Positions 25,359 to 35,029 are shown, numbered from the stretch's first letter. The stretch is DNA of 64,000 bases from CAG-791 sp963650385 (GCA_963650385.1 CAVJLL010000005.1:1-64000), one strand, 5' to 3'. Notes: generated by a model not told the origin, from the sequence alone. Numbers and translations are program-made.

Positions 25359-27497
25359 TTATGCCTTTGCAGCCTTGTTCGGATCCTTGCGGAACAGAAG
25401 GTACAGAACTGCTGCCAACAGAACAATTGCAACAACCGTTGCTGCGCCGAATGCAACCTGTCCGATTGCTACGCCGACCAGCTGATAGATGATCAGTGTT
25501 ACGCAGTAAGCGGCAATGTTCTGGAACAGAATGGAGAACCAGAAGAACTTGCGCTCGCCGATTTCCTTTGCCATGGTGGAGATAGCAGCCAGGCACGGTG
25601 AATCAAAGCAGTTGAAGCACAGGAAGGAAATTGCTGCGATGCTCGTCGGGAAGAATGCCTGGAATGCATCGTGCATGGATACCTCGTACTCCTCGATCTC
25701 CTCGCCCAGGGACGACAGCAGAGACATCGTGGAAACGATACCTTCCTTTGCAACGAAGCCGGACAGAGAGGAAGCCACTGCCTGCCATGTACCAAAGCCA
25801 AGGGGTGCAAAGATCGGAGCAAGAACACCGCCGATCGAAGCCAGCAGAGAGTCTGCAGACTCAACCAGTCCGAACGTTCCGTCCACGAATCCGAAGCTGC
25901 CGAGGAACCACATTACTGCACAGCACAGGAACAGGATCGTACCTGCCTTCTTGATGAATGCCCATACACGCTCCCATACGTGAAGGAGAATGCCCTTCAG
26001 GGAAGGAAGGTGATAAGCCGGGAGCTCCATAACGAACGGCACCGGATCTCCGGCGAAGAACTTCGTCTTCTTGAGGATGATGCAGTAGATAATAACCAGT
26101 GCGATGCCTGCAAAATACATGCACGGAGCCATCCACCATGCGCCGCCCATCAGATAGCCGGCGATCAGTGCAATAACCGGGAGCTTAGCTCCGCAAGGGA
26201 TCATCGTTGTCGTGATCATGGTCATCCGGCGGTCCTTCTCGGACTCAATGGTACGGGTGGACATGATGCCGGGAACGCCGCAGCCGGAGGAGATCAGGAA
26301 CGGGATGAAGCTCTTTCCGGAAAGGCCGAACTTGCGGAAAATACGGTCCATGATGAAGGCAACTCGTGCCATGTAGCCAACGTCCTCCAGGAAACTCAGG
26401 AACAGGAAGACAATGGCCATCTGCGGAACAAAGCCGATCGGTGCTGCGATGCCGCCGATGATGCCGTCAACCACCAGCGAAATCAGCCAGTCGGATGCGC
26501 CGGCATTGGTCAGAAGCGTCTCTACACCGGGCTGAATCCACTCGCCGAACAGCGTATCGTTCGTCCAGTCGGTAACCACGCCGCCGAGGGTGCTGACAGA
26601 CACATAGTAAACCAGGAACATAACCGCAGCAAAAATAGGAAGCGCCAGCCAGCGGTTGGTAACAATGCGGTCTACCTTATCGGAGGTGGTCAGCGCGCCG
26701 GGCTGCTTGCCCTTTTTCACCGTCTTCTTAATCAGATCGGTGATGTAGGTGTATCTCTGGTTGGTGATGATGGACTCGGCATCATCGTCCATTTCCTTCT
26801 CGCAGTCCTTGATGTGCTCTTCCATGTGGCTCATCAGCGAGGAATCAATGGTGAGCTTCTCCAGGGCCTTTGTGTCGCGCTCAAAGATCTTGATCGAGAA
26901 CCAGCGAAGCTCCTGCGGATCTACGATATTCTGGATGGACTCCTCAATGTGTGCGATTGCGTGCTCTACACTGCCGGTGAAGACATGAGGAAGCTCCTCC
27001 TTCTTGCCGGCCTTTGCAGCCTCGATGCAAAGGTTTGCCGCATCCATGGTGTGCTCGTTCTTGAGAGCGGAGATCTCGATGACCTTGCAGCCAAGCGCCT
27101 CGCCCAGCTTCTTGATGTCGATGTTGTCGCCGTTCTTGCGGACCAGATCCATCATGTTGATGGCGATGACCACCGGGATGCCGATCTCTACCAGCTGTGT
27201 GGTCAGATACAGGTTACGCTCAATGTTCGTGCCGTCTACGATGTTCAGGATGGCATCCGGCTTCTCGTTGACCAGATAGTTACGGGTAACCACCTCTTCC
27301 AGTGTGTACGGGCTCAGAGAGTAAATACCCGGAAGGTCCTGAATGATGACATCCTTGTGATCCTTCAGGCGGCCTTCCTTTTTCTCTACGGTAACGCCCG
27401 GCCAGTTGCCGACGTACTGATTGCTGCCGGTCAGGTTATTGAACAGAGTGGTTTTACCGCAGTTCGGATTACCTGCCAATGCGATTTTGATTTCCAT
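25359..27497 (-). CDS. feoB: ferrous iron transporter B
   Basis: 712 aa. The N-terminal GTPase has G1 GNPNCGKTTLF, G3 DLPG and G4 NMMD, followed by the helical GDI-like region and a polytopic membrane domain with two Gate motifs (SGCGVPGIMSTRTI and CFNCFDSPCLAA). Imports Fe2+ across the cytoplasmic membrane. Downstream of two feoA genes and upstream of two small membrane-protein genes. An AAGGAG site precedes the ATG. Confidence 0.98.
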   Translation of the reverse strand: MEIKIALAGNPNCGKTTLFNNLTGSNQYVGNWPGVTVEKKEGRLKDHKDVIIQDLPGIYSLSPYTLEEVVTRNYLVNEKPDAILNIVDGTNIERNLYLTTQLVEIGIPVVIAINMMDLVRKNGDNIDIKKLGEALGCKVIEISALKNEHTMDAANLCIEAAKAGKKEELPHVFTGSVEHAIAHIEESIQNIVDPQELRWFSIKIFERDTKALEKLTIDSSLMSHMEEHIKDCEKEMDDDAESIITNQRYTYITDLIKKTVKKGKQPGALTTSDKVDRIVTNRWLALPIFAAVMFLVYYVSVSTLGGVVTDWTNDTLFGEWIQPGVETLLTNAGASDWLISLVVDGIIGGIAAPIGFVPQMAIVFLFLSFLEDVGYMARVAFIMDRIFRKFGLSGKSFIPFLISSGCGVPGIMSTRTIESEKDRRMTMITTTMIPCGAKLPVIALIAGYLMGGAWWMAPCMYFAGIALVIIYCIILKKTKFFAGDPVPFVMELPAYHLPSLKGILLHVWERVWAFIKKAGTILFLCCAVMWFLGSFGFVDGTFGLVESADSLLASIGGVLAPIFAPLGFGTWQAVASSLSGFVAKEGIVSTMSLLSSLGEEIEEYEVSMHDAFQAFFPTSIAAISFLCFNCFDSPCLAAISTMAKEIGERKFFWFSILFQNIAAYCVTLIIYQLVGVAIGQVAFGAATVVAIVLLAAVLYLLFRKDPNKAAKA

Positions 27498-27552
27498 TTG
27501 CTGCTCCTTCTTTTTCTATAGCTATCTTTTAAAGCACTGCTTTTATGGCACC

Positions 27553-27620
27553 TGTTCAGCACCTGCCGCATTTCAACGTGAACATTCTGCCCGCAGGCAA
27601 ATTCGAGATGGGTGCTGAAT
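27553..27620. repeat. dispersed intergenic palindromic repeat, family B copy 3
   Basis: Arms TTCAGCACC and GGTGCTGAA enclose TGCCGCATTTCAACGTGAA and GCAGGCAAATTCGAG. It lies inside the feo operon, between feoA and feoB. Confidence 0.75.
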
Positions 27621-27637
27621 CGTTACCTATATGATGC

Positions 27638-27859
27638 TCAGGCCATCTCCAGGATGTCTGCATCCTCCTTGCGGAGTGAGAGCTCATAGCCGCGAACGGT
27701 AACCTCAACCGGATCTCCCAGCGGAGCCACCTTGCGGACATAAATCTCTGTCCCCTTGGTAATTCCCATGTCCATGATGCGTCTCTTCAGTGCACCCTCG
27801 CCATGAATTCTGACGACGGTTGCTGTCTGTCCGACCGCAACGTCTCGAAGTGTCTTCAT
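27638..27859 (-). CDS. feoA: FeoA family protein (proximal to feoB)
   Basis: 73 aa from the ATG at 27859, preceded by GAGGAGGATTGAGA. SH3-like fold with ALKRRIMDMGITKGTEIYV and GDPVEVTVRGYELSLR. FeoA is thought to bind FeoB and tune transport. Second of two feoA genes in the operon, 140 nt before feoB. Confidence 0.95.
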   Translation of the reverse strand: MKTLRDVAVGQTATVVRIHGEGALKRRIMDMGITKGTEIYVRKVAPLGDPVEVTVRGYELSLRKEDADILEMA

Positions 27860-27879
27860 TCTCAATCCTCCTCATGTTC

Positions 27880-28098
27880 TTAGTTAATCATGATCTTGGT
27901 CGCCATCTCCGCAGTAATCGCCAGTCTGGATTCCTTCAGATTTACGATGATGTTGCCGTCTCCGCCTGCGGCGATAATCTCCACCTGTGTGCCGACAACA
28001 AATCCCAGATCCTCCAGATGCTTCTTTGCCTCAACGCTGCCGCCGATTCTGGCAACCAAAACCTTGTCTCCTGTCTTTGCAAATGCCAATGGCATCAT
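27880..28098 (-). CDS. feoA: FeoA family protein (first gene of operon)
   Basis: 72 aa, SH3-like: AKKHLEDLGFVVGTQVEII and GNIIVNLKESRLAIT. Different enough from the second FeoA to be a distinct paralogue, as is usual in clostridial feoAAB operons. Two adjacent ATG codons could serve as start. Confidence 0.93.
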   Translation of the reverse strand: MMPLAFAKTGDKVLVARIGGSVEAKKHLEDLGFVVGTQVEIIAAGGDGNIIVNLKESRLAITAEMATKIMIN

Positions 28099-28174
28099 GG
28101 CTGTGGCCTCCCTCCTGATCCAAAGCTGCAGGAAGTTATCCTGTATTTACAAGGAAAAGCCTCATGCATCAAAT

Positions 28175-28213
28175 GTTATAATCGAGTAATCGCAATTAGT
28201 TTATCTTAACTAA
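28175..28213 (-). promoter_or_regulatory. feo operon promoter with DtxR/IdeR-like iron box
   Basis: A palindrome TTAGTT-TATCTT-AACTAA lies at 28196-28213, with 6-bp arms that match the outer half-sites of DtxR/IdeR boxes (consensus TTAGGTTAGGCTAACCTAA). A likely -10 TATAAC on the minus strand lies at 28175-28180, so a bound repressor would cover the -35. Predicts iron repression of feoAAB. Confidence 0.65.
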
Positions 28214-28339
28214 CGCGTCCCACAGTTTACGCTTGCTGTATCGGTTTGTCAACTACCTTGTATAGTTTGTTGTAATAGCCCTCGCACGGAGTCGTTTTTG
28301 CCGAGTGGCCCAACGGGCCATCTTGTAGCCGACGAAGTC

Positions 28340-28392
28340 AGCGTAACGTCCCCGGGACGGACAACTCCGCCAGGACCCGTCGCTGGCCGGCT
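28340..28392. repeat. dispersed intergenic palindromic repeat, family A copy 3 (inverted)
   Basis: Contains GGACAACTCCGCCAGGACCC and GTCGCTGGCCGGC, the reverse complement of the family A core. The left arm is degenerate. It lies in the 430-nt gap between the divergent feoA and ECF genes; that gap also holds the iron box, a TGGCCC/GGGCCA hairpin (28308-28322) and the ECF promoter. Confidence 0.7.
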
Positions 28393-28462
28393 TCTTTGCA
28401 GCAGCAAAGTTCCGTTTCCTATCATTTCAATATGATATCAGCAATTATAGCCCGTACCTTCA

Positions 28463-28490
28463 TTGACACGGACCCGTTCTGTGTTAAACT
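28463..28490 (+). promoter_or_regulatory. promoter of the ECF transporter operon
   Basis: Consensus TTGACA (28463-28468), 16-nt spacer, TAAACT (28485-28490). It lies 36 nt upstream of the S-component start; an AGGAGG ribosome-binding site follows. No long leader, so no vitamin riboswitch fits. Confidence 0.75.
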
Positions 28491-28525
28491 AATCTGGACT
28501 TTTGACCTTATGAGGAGGCGTTATT

Positions 28526-29077
28526 ATGAATAAGAAGTTTGGCATTAAAGAGGTTGTTGCAATCGGTATCGGCACGGCACTGTTCGTCGTTCTGACCGAG
28601 GTTCAGATCCCGATCGGCATTCCGAACACATCCCTTCAGCCCAGAATGGCTGTCCTTGCATTCCTTTCTGCTGTATTCGGACCGCTGGTAGGCGCGATCA
28701 TCGGACTGCTCGGCCACGCGCTCGGCGATGCTCTTTTCTATGGCTCGGTATGGTGGAGCTGGGTATTCCCGGAGGCAGTTGTAGGAATCGCCATCGGTGC
28801 ATTTGCAAAGAAGTTCGCGGTTCGCGAGGGCGGCTTTGATAAGAAGGGCATCATTCTCTTCAACATCGTTCAGATCGTCGCCAATGCTGCTGCATGGATC
28901 CTGGTTGCTCCGGTTCTGGACATCGTTGTCTATGCAGAGCCTGCCAACAAGGTTTTCCTGCAGGGCGCATTTGCTTTCCTCGGCGACATCATCATTGTCG
29001 GCGTTCTCGGCTCTCTTCTTCTGGCCGGTTATTCCAAGGTTGCCGGCAAGTCCTCCAGCCTTTCCAAGGAAGACTGA
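28526..29077 (+). CDS. ECF transporter S component, UPF0397 family
   Basis: 183 aa with about five membrane segments. The N-terminal VVAIGIGTALFVVL and IPIGIPNTSLQPRMAVLAF, and the loop GLLGHALGDALFYGSVWWSW, match the UPF0397/ECF-S family closely. Binds a small-molecule substrate that is not established for this protein. First gene of a complete S-A-T operon. Confidence 0.92.
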   Translation: MNKKFGIKEVVAIGIGTALFVVLTEVQIPIGIPNTSLQPRMAVLAFLSAVFGPLVGAIIGLLGHALGDALFYGSVWWSWVFPEAVVGIAIGAFAKKFAVREGGFDKKGIILFNIVQIVANAAAWILVAPVLDIVVYAEPANKVFLQGAFAFLGDIIIVGVLGSLLLAGYSKVAGKSSSLSKED

Positions 29078-29150
29078 TTCAACCATATTTCTGTCATTAT
29101 CATCGGAGCAGTCGGCTGCAGGCCGGCTGCTCTTTTCCAACGGAGAAGCC

Positions 29151-30911
29151 ATGGCTGCTATAACAGATACCGCATCATCCCAGGAAGCTCGTAAACCAAT
29201 CATTGAATTCCGCAATTTTTCCTTTCGCTACCGGACGCAGACCAAAAATTCCCTGAATGACATCAATCTGAAGATTTATCCCGGAGAGAAAATACTGATC
29301 GCAGGCCCGTCCGGGTCCGGCAAGTCCACGCTGGCGCACTGCATCAACGCGCTGATCCCCTGCTCCTTCTCCGGAGAAACCAACGGGACGCTGGAGGTGG
29401 CAGGACTGGTTCCGGCCGAGGCCGGTATTTTCGGAATGTCCAAGAAGGTGGGCACCGTTCTGCAGGACACCGACGGTCAGTTTATCGGTCTTACGGTCGC
29501 GGAGGACCTTGCCTTTGCACTGGAAAATGACGCCGTCCCGCAGGATGAAATCCATCAGAAGGTCGACGCCGTCGCGGACGAGCTGCGCCTGAAGGCGCTT
29601 CTGCATCACGCGCCCGGTGAGCTGTCCGGCGGCCAGAAGCAGCGCGTCTCCATGGGCGGCGTCATGGTGGATGACGTGCAGATTCTTCTGTTTGATGAGC
29701 CGCTGGCCAACCTCGACCCGGCCACAGGTCAGAAAACCATTGCGCTGATCGACAATATCCTGCGGCAGCGCGATCTCACCGTGCTGATCATCGAGCACCG
29801 GCTCGAGGACGTCCTTTACCGCGACGTTGACCGGATTATTCTGGTCAACGACGGGCGGATCATCGCCGATCAGACGCCGGACGAGCTCCTGTGCACGGAC
29901 CTTTTGGTCCGGCAGGGCATCCGCGAGCCGCTCTACATTGCCGCTCTGAAGTACGCCGGCTGCACGCTGCAGCCGGGCGATCACCCCATGCACGTGGACA
30001 CCATGGAGCTGGAGCGTTTCCGAGAGCCGGTGCAGCACTGGTTTCATGCCGAGCCCATTCCGCAGAAAAAGAACAGCAATCTGGCCGCGCTGGAGGTCCG
30101 TGATCTGTGCTTCTCCTACTCTAAGGGTGAGTCCGTTCTGCGGAACGTATCCCTGCAAATCCGGAAGGGAGAAATGGTCTCGATTGTCGGGAGGAACGGC
30201 GCCGGCAAATCCACACTCTCCTCGCTGATCTGCGGCTTCCATACCCCGGATTCCGGTCAGATCCTGCTGAACGGGAGCGACATATCCCCGCTTTCCATCA
30301 AGGAGCGCGGCGAGCAGATCGGCTTTGTCATGCAGAGCCCCAATCAGATGATCAGCAAGCCCATGATCCGCGAAGAGGTTGGACTGGGCCTTGCCGTACG
30401 GGGCGTGGATCCTGCAGAAATCAACCGGCGCGTCGACGAAACGCTGAAGGTCTGCGGCCTGTATCCGTTCCGGAACTGGCCGGTAAATGCACAGAGCTTT
30501 GGCCAGAAAAAGCGCGTAACCATCGCCTCCATTCTCATCATGAATCCGCAGATACTGATCCTGGATGAGCCGACGGCAGGGCAGGATTACGCGCATTACA
30601 CGGAGATCATGGAATTTCTGCGCCGCATCAACCGGGAGCTGGGCATCACCATTCTCATGATCACCCACGACATGCACCTGATGCTGGAGTACACGGACCG
30701 GGCTCTGGTTCTCGCAGACGGACGGCTGATCGCTGACAGCACGCCTGCCAGAATTCTCACCGACCAGAGCATCTGCAGCCAAGCAGATCTGAAGGCTACC
30801 TCGCTGTATTATCTGGCTGCGCGCTGCGGCATCGAGGACCCTTCCGCATTCTGTGAACGCTTTATCAGCTATGAGCGCTCCCGCAAGGACGCTCAGAAGG
30901 AGGCCGATTAA
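29151..30911 (+). CDS. ECF transporter ATPase, fused double ABC domain
   Basis: 586 aa starting at the ATG at 29151 (GGAG upstream); the open frame extends further 5' into the S gene, but that part is a shadow. Two ABC domains are fused: the first with Walker A GPSGSGKST, signature LSGGQKQR and Walker B LLFDEPLANLD; the second with GRNGAGKST, SFGQKKR and LILDEPTAGQD. It replaces the separate EcfA1/EcfA2 of other operons. The stop TAA shares its last A with the ATG of the next gene. Confidence 0.95.
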   Translation: MAAITDTASSQEARKPIIEFRNFSFRYRTQTKNSLNDINLKIYPGEKILIAGPSGSGKSTLAHCINALIPCSFSGETNGTLEVAGLVPAEAGIFGMSKKVGTVLQDTDGQFIGLTVAEDLAFALENDAVPQDEIHQKVDAVADELRLKALLHHAPGELSGGQKQRVSMGGVMVDDVQILLFDEPLANLDPATGQKTIALIDNILRQRDLTVLIIEHRLEDVLYRDVDRIILVNDGRIIADQTPDELLCTDLLVRQGIREPLYIAALKYAGCTLQPGDHPMHVDTMELERFREPVQHWFHAEPIPQKKNSNLAALEVRDLCFSYSKGESVLRNVSLQIRKGEMVSIVGRNGAGKSTLSSLICGFHTPDSGQILLNGSDISPLSIKERGEQIGFVMQSPNQMISKPMIREEVGLGLAVRGVDPAEINRRVDETLKVCGLYPFRNWPVNAQSFGQKKRVTIASILIMNPQILILDEPTAGQDYAHYTEIMEFLRRINRELGITILMITHDMHLMLEYTDRALVLADGRLIADSTPARILTDQSICSQADLKATSLYYLAARCGIEDPSAFCERFISYERSRKDAQKEAD

Positions 30912-31744
30912 TGTCCCGCATTCTCTCCTATGAAAAAAACGACACCAGGATCCATCGTCTCTCCGGCGTGACAAAGCTGCTCTTTTTCCTGCTGTGGTGC
31001 ACCGTAAGCGCCATCACCTACGACACCCGGATCCTCCTGTTCATGGTCTTCGTGAGCCTTGTCGTCATCAAGGCGGCGCGAGTCCGCTGGCAGCAGGTGG
31101 CCTCAGTTTTTAATTTCATCATGGTCTTCATGGTGCTGAATCTGGCCGCGATTTTCCTGTTCGCACCGTACCAGGGCTGTGAAATTTACAGCTCCCGCAC
31201 CGTGATCGCCCACCTGTTCGCGAGCTATGACCTGACACAGGAGGAGCTGTTCTATCTCTTCAACGTGATGGTCAAATACTTCACCATTACGCCGGCGATC
31301 TTCACCTTCATGATCACCACAGATCCCAGTGAATTCGCCGCCTCGCTGAACGGAATCGGCATCAGCTACAACATTGCCTATTCCGTCGCCATCGCGCTCC
31401 GCTACATTCCGGACGTGCAGGACGAATTCCACCGGATTCAGAACGCACAGCAGGCCAGGGGCATCGATATGAGCAGCAAGGCCGGGCTCCTCGAGCGCAT
31501 AAAGCGGACCTCCAGTATCATCTTTCCGCTCCTGTTCTCCACCATGAACCGCATCGACGTGGTGTCCAATGCCATGGAGCTGCGCGGCTTCGGCAAGAAG
31601 AAAAAGCGCACCTGGTATATGGCCAAGAAGCTGACTGTTTCGGATTACATAGTCCTGACCGTCGTTCTGGTATTCTCGGTCTGGGCGATCTGGTTCACCT
31701 TCCGCGATGGGTCCCGGTTCTACAATCCGTTCCCGAGCAGATAA
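30911..31744 (+). CDS. ecfT: ECF transporter transmembrane component (EcfT)
   Basis: 277 aa, with hydrophobic segments in the first 150 residues and again at the C-terminus (YIVLTVVLVFSVWAIWF). The cytoplasmic coupling helices carry AQQARGID and ELRGFGKKK, corresponding to the A-R-G motifs that dock on the ATPases. Overlaps the ATPase stop by 1 nt. Could also serve the orphan S component at 13828-14445. Confidence 0.95.
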   Translation: MSRILSYEKNDTRIHRLSGVTKLLFFLLWCTVSAITYDTRILLFMVFVSLVVIKAARVRWQQVASVFNFIMVFMVLNLAAIFLFAPYQGCEIYSSRTVIAHLFASYDLTQEELFYLFNVMVKYFTITPAIFTFMITTDPSEFAASLNGIGISYNIAYSVAIALRYIPDVQDEFHRIQNAQQARGIDMSSKAGLLERIKRTSSIIFPLLFSTMNRIDVVSNAMELRGFGKKKKRTWYMAKKLTVSDYIVLTVVLVFSVWAIWFTFRDGSRFYNPFPSR

Positions 31745-31766
31745 GCCGCCCGGCGGCGTTGTTCAT

Positions 31767-31835
31767 CCCCTGTCGCTCGGCCCGCCACATCGAGGATTTG
31801 CGGAGCAAATTCGAGATGCGTGCTGAAACAGATAC
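31767..31835. repeat. dispersed repeat, partial family A plus family B copy 4
   Basis: CCCCTGTCGCTCGGCCCGCC (A-type half) is followed by GATTTGCGGAGCAAATTCGA and GCGTGCTGAAACAGATAC (B-type half). Located between ecfT and the shared terminator. Confidence 0.6.
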
Positions 31836-31843
31836 GTATTTAA

Positions 31844-31876
31844 AAAGCCCCTGTGCGTTTACAACACAGGGGCTTT
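31844..31876 (-). terminator. terminator between convergent ecfT and EAL-protein genes
   Basis: Perfect 12-bp stem AAAGCCCCTGTG/CACAGGGGCTTT with a 9-nt loop. The T-run is stronger on the minus strand (TTTTTAAAT) than on the plus, but it can serve both convergent genes. Confidence 0.88.
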
Positions 31877-31930
31877 CTCTATGATCTTTACAGAAATGAA
31901 ATTCAGGTGTTCCAGTCCTCTATCTTCATA

Positions 31931-34900
31931 TCAATCAAACGAATCCGCCGCATTCGGTCCGCAGACGATTGCCCGCTTCTCCTTCATACGCTCTCTTGCC
32001 AGCGTGGTGCACTGCTCCACATTCTCCCGCTCCGAATACATGCTGCAGCCGATCGAGAGATAGATGGTCACGGGGATCGATCCGATCCGGTGGATCCGGG
32101 AGACCTCCGCGTGGACGGCTTCCATGATCCTCTGCGCATCCTCCGCCGTCTTTGCCGGAACGAGGATCACAAAATTGTCCAGCCAGATGCGTCCGATCAG
32201 TCCCTCTCTGCCGATCGCTGTCTTCATGCGCGCAACAATTTCCCGCAGGAATCGATTGGCTGCGTCGATTCCGTTTTTATTTTTGAAGCTGTTGAATTCG
32301 TGGATATCCACATACAGGAAGGCGTAATCCCTGCCCTTTTCCAGGTAGTCCTTTCGGAACTGCTCCCCGGCCATCATAATCCCGTTGATGTTCATGCAGC
32401 CGGTGATCGGGTCCATTCCTTCCTCAGTACGGTTTTCCTTCAGTGAGAGCTCCCTGGAATCCACGAACCATATCAGGATTCCGATCACCTTCTCACCGCG
32501 GTACAGTGGCTGCTTGTTCACCCAGATGTTCCGCAGCTCCCCCTTGGCGAGGCACTTCTCCGCGCACATCTCAAGGCTGCGGCCCTCGCGGAGAATCTGA
32601 TTCTCCACCCGGGCAAAGCTCCGTCCCTCTGTGTGCCAGCCCATATCCTCATCCCGCCGTCCGAGAATCTCCGTTACACTCTTCAGATTGAAATAATCCA
32701 GAAACGCCTGGCTCGCACCAACGTAGCGCCGGTCGGCATCCTTCCAGCAGCATTTGATATCAGAATGCAGAATCAGACTGGCCCAGAAATCCGTCGGCGA
32801 TGCCAGATCTGCGTTTGCGAAGATGGTCTGCTCGTCCGTAAAGGCCGGCGAGAGGAGTCCTGCAAAAACTCTGGCATCCGTCAATGCATCGATATCGAGC
32901 ATGCGCTCCGTTTCCGCAACCTCCAGGATTGCCTTGGCGTTCTCCAGAAGAGCCTCCTGCTGCACCGGCTGCAGGGCCGCCACAAACCGCCTGCGCCCCA
33001 GCTTGGAAATCAGAACGAAGATGTGCCGCTTCCAGGAATATCCGCCCTTCTCCGTCCGGGTCCGAAAATAGCTTCCCAGGAACCCGGTCGGACTGTTCTG
33101 CAGGCGCGAATACAAGGTCGACATATCGGCATAGGCCAGATACCGCTTCTGATCTCCCGGGAAGATCCGGTCCTTGGCATAGGCTTCCGGATCAATCTTC
33201 AGCCGCCATGGCTCCATATGCTGCGGATTCTCTCCGTGATCAAGAATCGTGTGCACCGTGCCCACATCCATATCATCGATGTAGACGTTGTCGCAGGTAA
33301 GGTACAGGCTCCGAATGGCCTCATCCATCTCGTGCGTATGCATGAGCTCGGAATCCTCGCTCATGTCCGAAACGTAGGCCAGGAGCATTTTCTTATCATC
33401 CAGCTGCCCCAGGCAGGACACATACAGGAGAAAATACCGTCCCTCCACCACAAACCGGACGGTATGCTGTCCGGTTCCGGGCTGAACGCGGCCGACAGCC
33501 TTCCGCAGAACGTCGTAGGCCGGAAACGCCTCATCATTGCAGAGATTCTCGAGGAGCGAGGACAGATCCTCTCTCACGTTCTCGAGCTCCTGCTCGAGGT
33601 TCCGGTTCATGTAGGAAATCCGGAACCGGCCGTTCTCATATTCCGCCAGTGCAACGGCACGGTCATCGATGAGATTCACCCGGCCGATCTCGTTGTAATA
33701 CTGCTCCTCCCGCTCGTCCTCAATCCGCCCCTGCTGCTCCAGGGTCCGCATATTCTCCGCAGAAATCGGCGCCGGCCGGCCGAAATAATAGCCCTGGAGC
33801 TTCTCGCAGCCGATGCTGCGCAGGAAATCCACCTGCTCCCGGGTCTCCACACCCTCCGCCACCGTCTGAATGCCGATCTTCTTGGCCATGTCGACGATGG
33901 ATGTGACAATGCTCAATGACCGGCTGCTCATGTCCGAGAGGAAGCGCATGTCTATTTTTAATGCGTCAAAATCGTAGTCCTTCAGGACGTTCAGTGTGGA
34001 ATATCCGCTTCCGAAATCATCCATCCAGACCTGATACCCAAGCCGGTGGAAATCTTCCAGAGTCTTCCCCATTTCCCGTTCGTTTTCCAGGAGCACGCTT
34101 TCTGTGATCTCGACATGCAGCATCTCCTTGGGGACCTCGTATTCCGTCACCAGCCGTTCGACCTCCGACAGGATGTCGCACAGCTCAAAATCCAGGCGGC
34201 TTAAGTTAAAGGAAACGGGGACAAACGCATCCTTCTCCTTTCTGGACAACCGGTAGTCCTCGCAGATTTTCTTCAGGACATACAGATCCAGCTTGTGAAT
34301 CAGCTGGTTTTCCTCCAGAACAGAAATAAACATGCCGGGCGGCATCATTCCGTAAACCGGATCCTCCCACCGGGCCAGTGCCTCCATGCCGCACAGCTTC
34401 TCCGTCATGGTCCGCATGACCGGCTGGTAATATACGCGAATCCAGCCGGACTGGATGGCCTTGTCGATATTTTCCAGAATGTAGGTGCGCCGCTCCACCG
34501 CCGTTTCCAGCTCGCGGTCGTAATAATGCCAGAACCGCTCTCCGACAGGTTTCCCCCGCAGGCTGTCGGCCGCCGCCTTTGCCTTGTCTCCCGCCGCGAT
34601 CACGGACTCGGTCGTGCTGATGTTGTAGATTCCCGCGCGAATGCTCAGGTCTCTGTCTGCCGCGATCTTCTCCAGTGCCCGCTGCAGCTCCTGCAGGATC
34701 GGCACAACATGCCCGGCGTCGGCCAGAAACAGGAAGTGATCCTCGGCGATGCGGCCGGCGAGCCTGACCGCGCTGCACGCCTGCAGTACATCTGCAAAGC
34801 GGCACAGCACCATATCGCCTTCCTCATAGCCGTACCGGCGATTGTACCTTTTGAAATGACGGAAATTCAGAAATACAATCTGCGTCTCCGCCGCCTCACC

Positions 34901-35029
34901 TTCCGTCATCGCAGTGAGCATTTTCTCTGCATTCCACGCAAAATGGTGCAGGCCCCAAAGGCCCGTCAGATGATCCTTCTCCGTATCAGACCCTGTCGGA
35001 ATCCGTCTCCCGTCCGCTGATATCCCCAT
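31931..35029 (-). CDS. EAL-domain c-di-GMP phosphodiesterase-type protein with two degenerate GGDEF domains
   Basis: 1032 aa, no membrane segment seen. Order: degenerate GGDEF (about 20-170, signature reads AEDHF), EAL domain (about 190-440), middle sensory/PAS-like regions (about 470-830), and a second degenerate GGDEF (about 890-1025, signature reads WLDNF). The EAL domain keeps GMEALARWEDP, HVEITES, MDDFGSGYS, ALKIDM and AEGVET, so hydrolysis of c-di-GMP is plausible while synthesis is not. Flanking GGDEF domains may bind nucleotide as regulators. Monocistronic between a terminator and a repeat-filled gap. Confidence 0.9.
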   Translation of the reverse strand: MGISADGRRIPTGSDTEKDHLTGLWGLHHFAWNAEKMLTAMTEGEAAETQIVFLNFRHFKRYNRRYGYEEGDMVLCRFADVLQACSAVRLAGRIAEDHFLFLADAGHVVPILQELQRALEKIAADRDLSIRAGIYNISTTESVIAAGDKAKAAADSLRGKPVGERFWHYYDRELETAVERRTYILENIDKAIQSGWIRVYYQPVMRTMTEKLCGMEALARWEDPVYGMMPPGMFISVLEENQLIHKLDLYVLKKICEDYRLSRKEKDAFVPVSFNLSRLDFELCDILSEVERLVTEYEVPKEMLHVEITESVLLENEREMGKTLEDFHRLGYQVWMDDFGSGYSTLNVLKDYDFDALKIDMRFLSDMSSRSLSIVTSIVDMAKKIGIQTVAEGVETREQVDFLRSIGCEKLQGYYFGRPAPISAENMRTLEQQGRIEDEREEQYYNEIGRVNLIDDRAVALAEYENGRFRISYMNRNLEQELENVREDLSSLLENLCNDEAFPAYDVLRKAVGRVQPGTGQHTVRFVVEGRYFLLYVSCLGQLDDKKMLLAYVSDMSEDSELMHTHEMDEAIRSLYLTCDNVYIDDMDVGTVHTILDHGENPQHMEPWRLKIDPEAYAKDRIFPGDQKRYLAYADMSTLYSRLQNSPTGFLGSYFRTRTEKGGYSWKRHIFVLISKLGRRRFVAALQPVQQEALLENAKAILEVAETERMLDIDALTDARVFAGLLSPAFTDEQTIFANADLASPTDFWASLILHSDIKCCWKDADRRYVGASQAFLDYFNLKSVTEILGRRDEDMGWHTEGRSFARVENQILREGRSLEMCAEKCLAKGELRNIWVNKQPLYRGEKVIGILIWFVDSRELSLKENRTEEGMDPITGCMNINGIMMAGEQFRKDYLEKGRDYAFLYVDIHEFNSFKNKNGIDAANRFLREIVARMKTAIGREGLIGRIWLDNFVILVPAKTAEDAQRIMEAVHAEVSRIHRIGSIPVTIYLSIGCSMYSERENVEQCTTLARERMKEKRAIVCGPNAADSFD

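Noticed and set aside
25671..27521. 616-residue plus-strand open frame
   Set aside because: Antisense shadow of feoB.
29175..30974. 599-residue minus-strand open frame
   Set aside because: Antisense shadow of the fused ECF ATPase gene, no domain and no ribosome-binding site.
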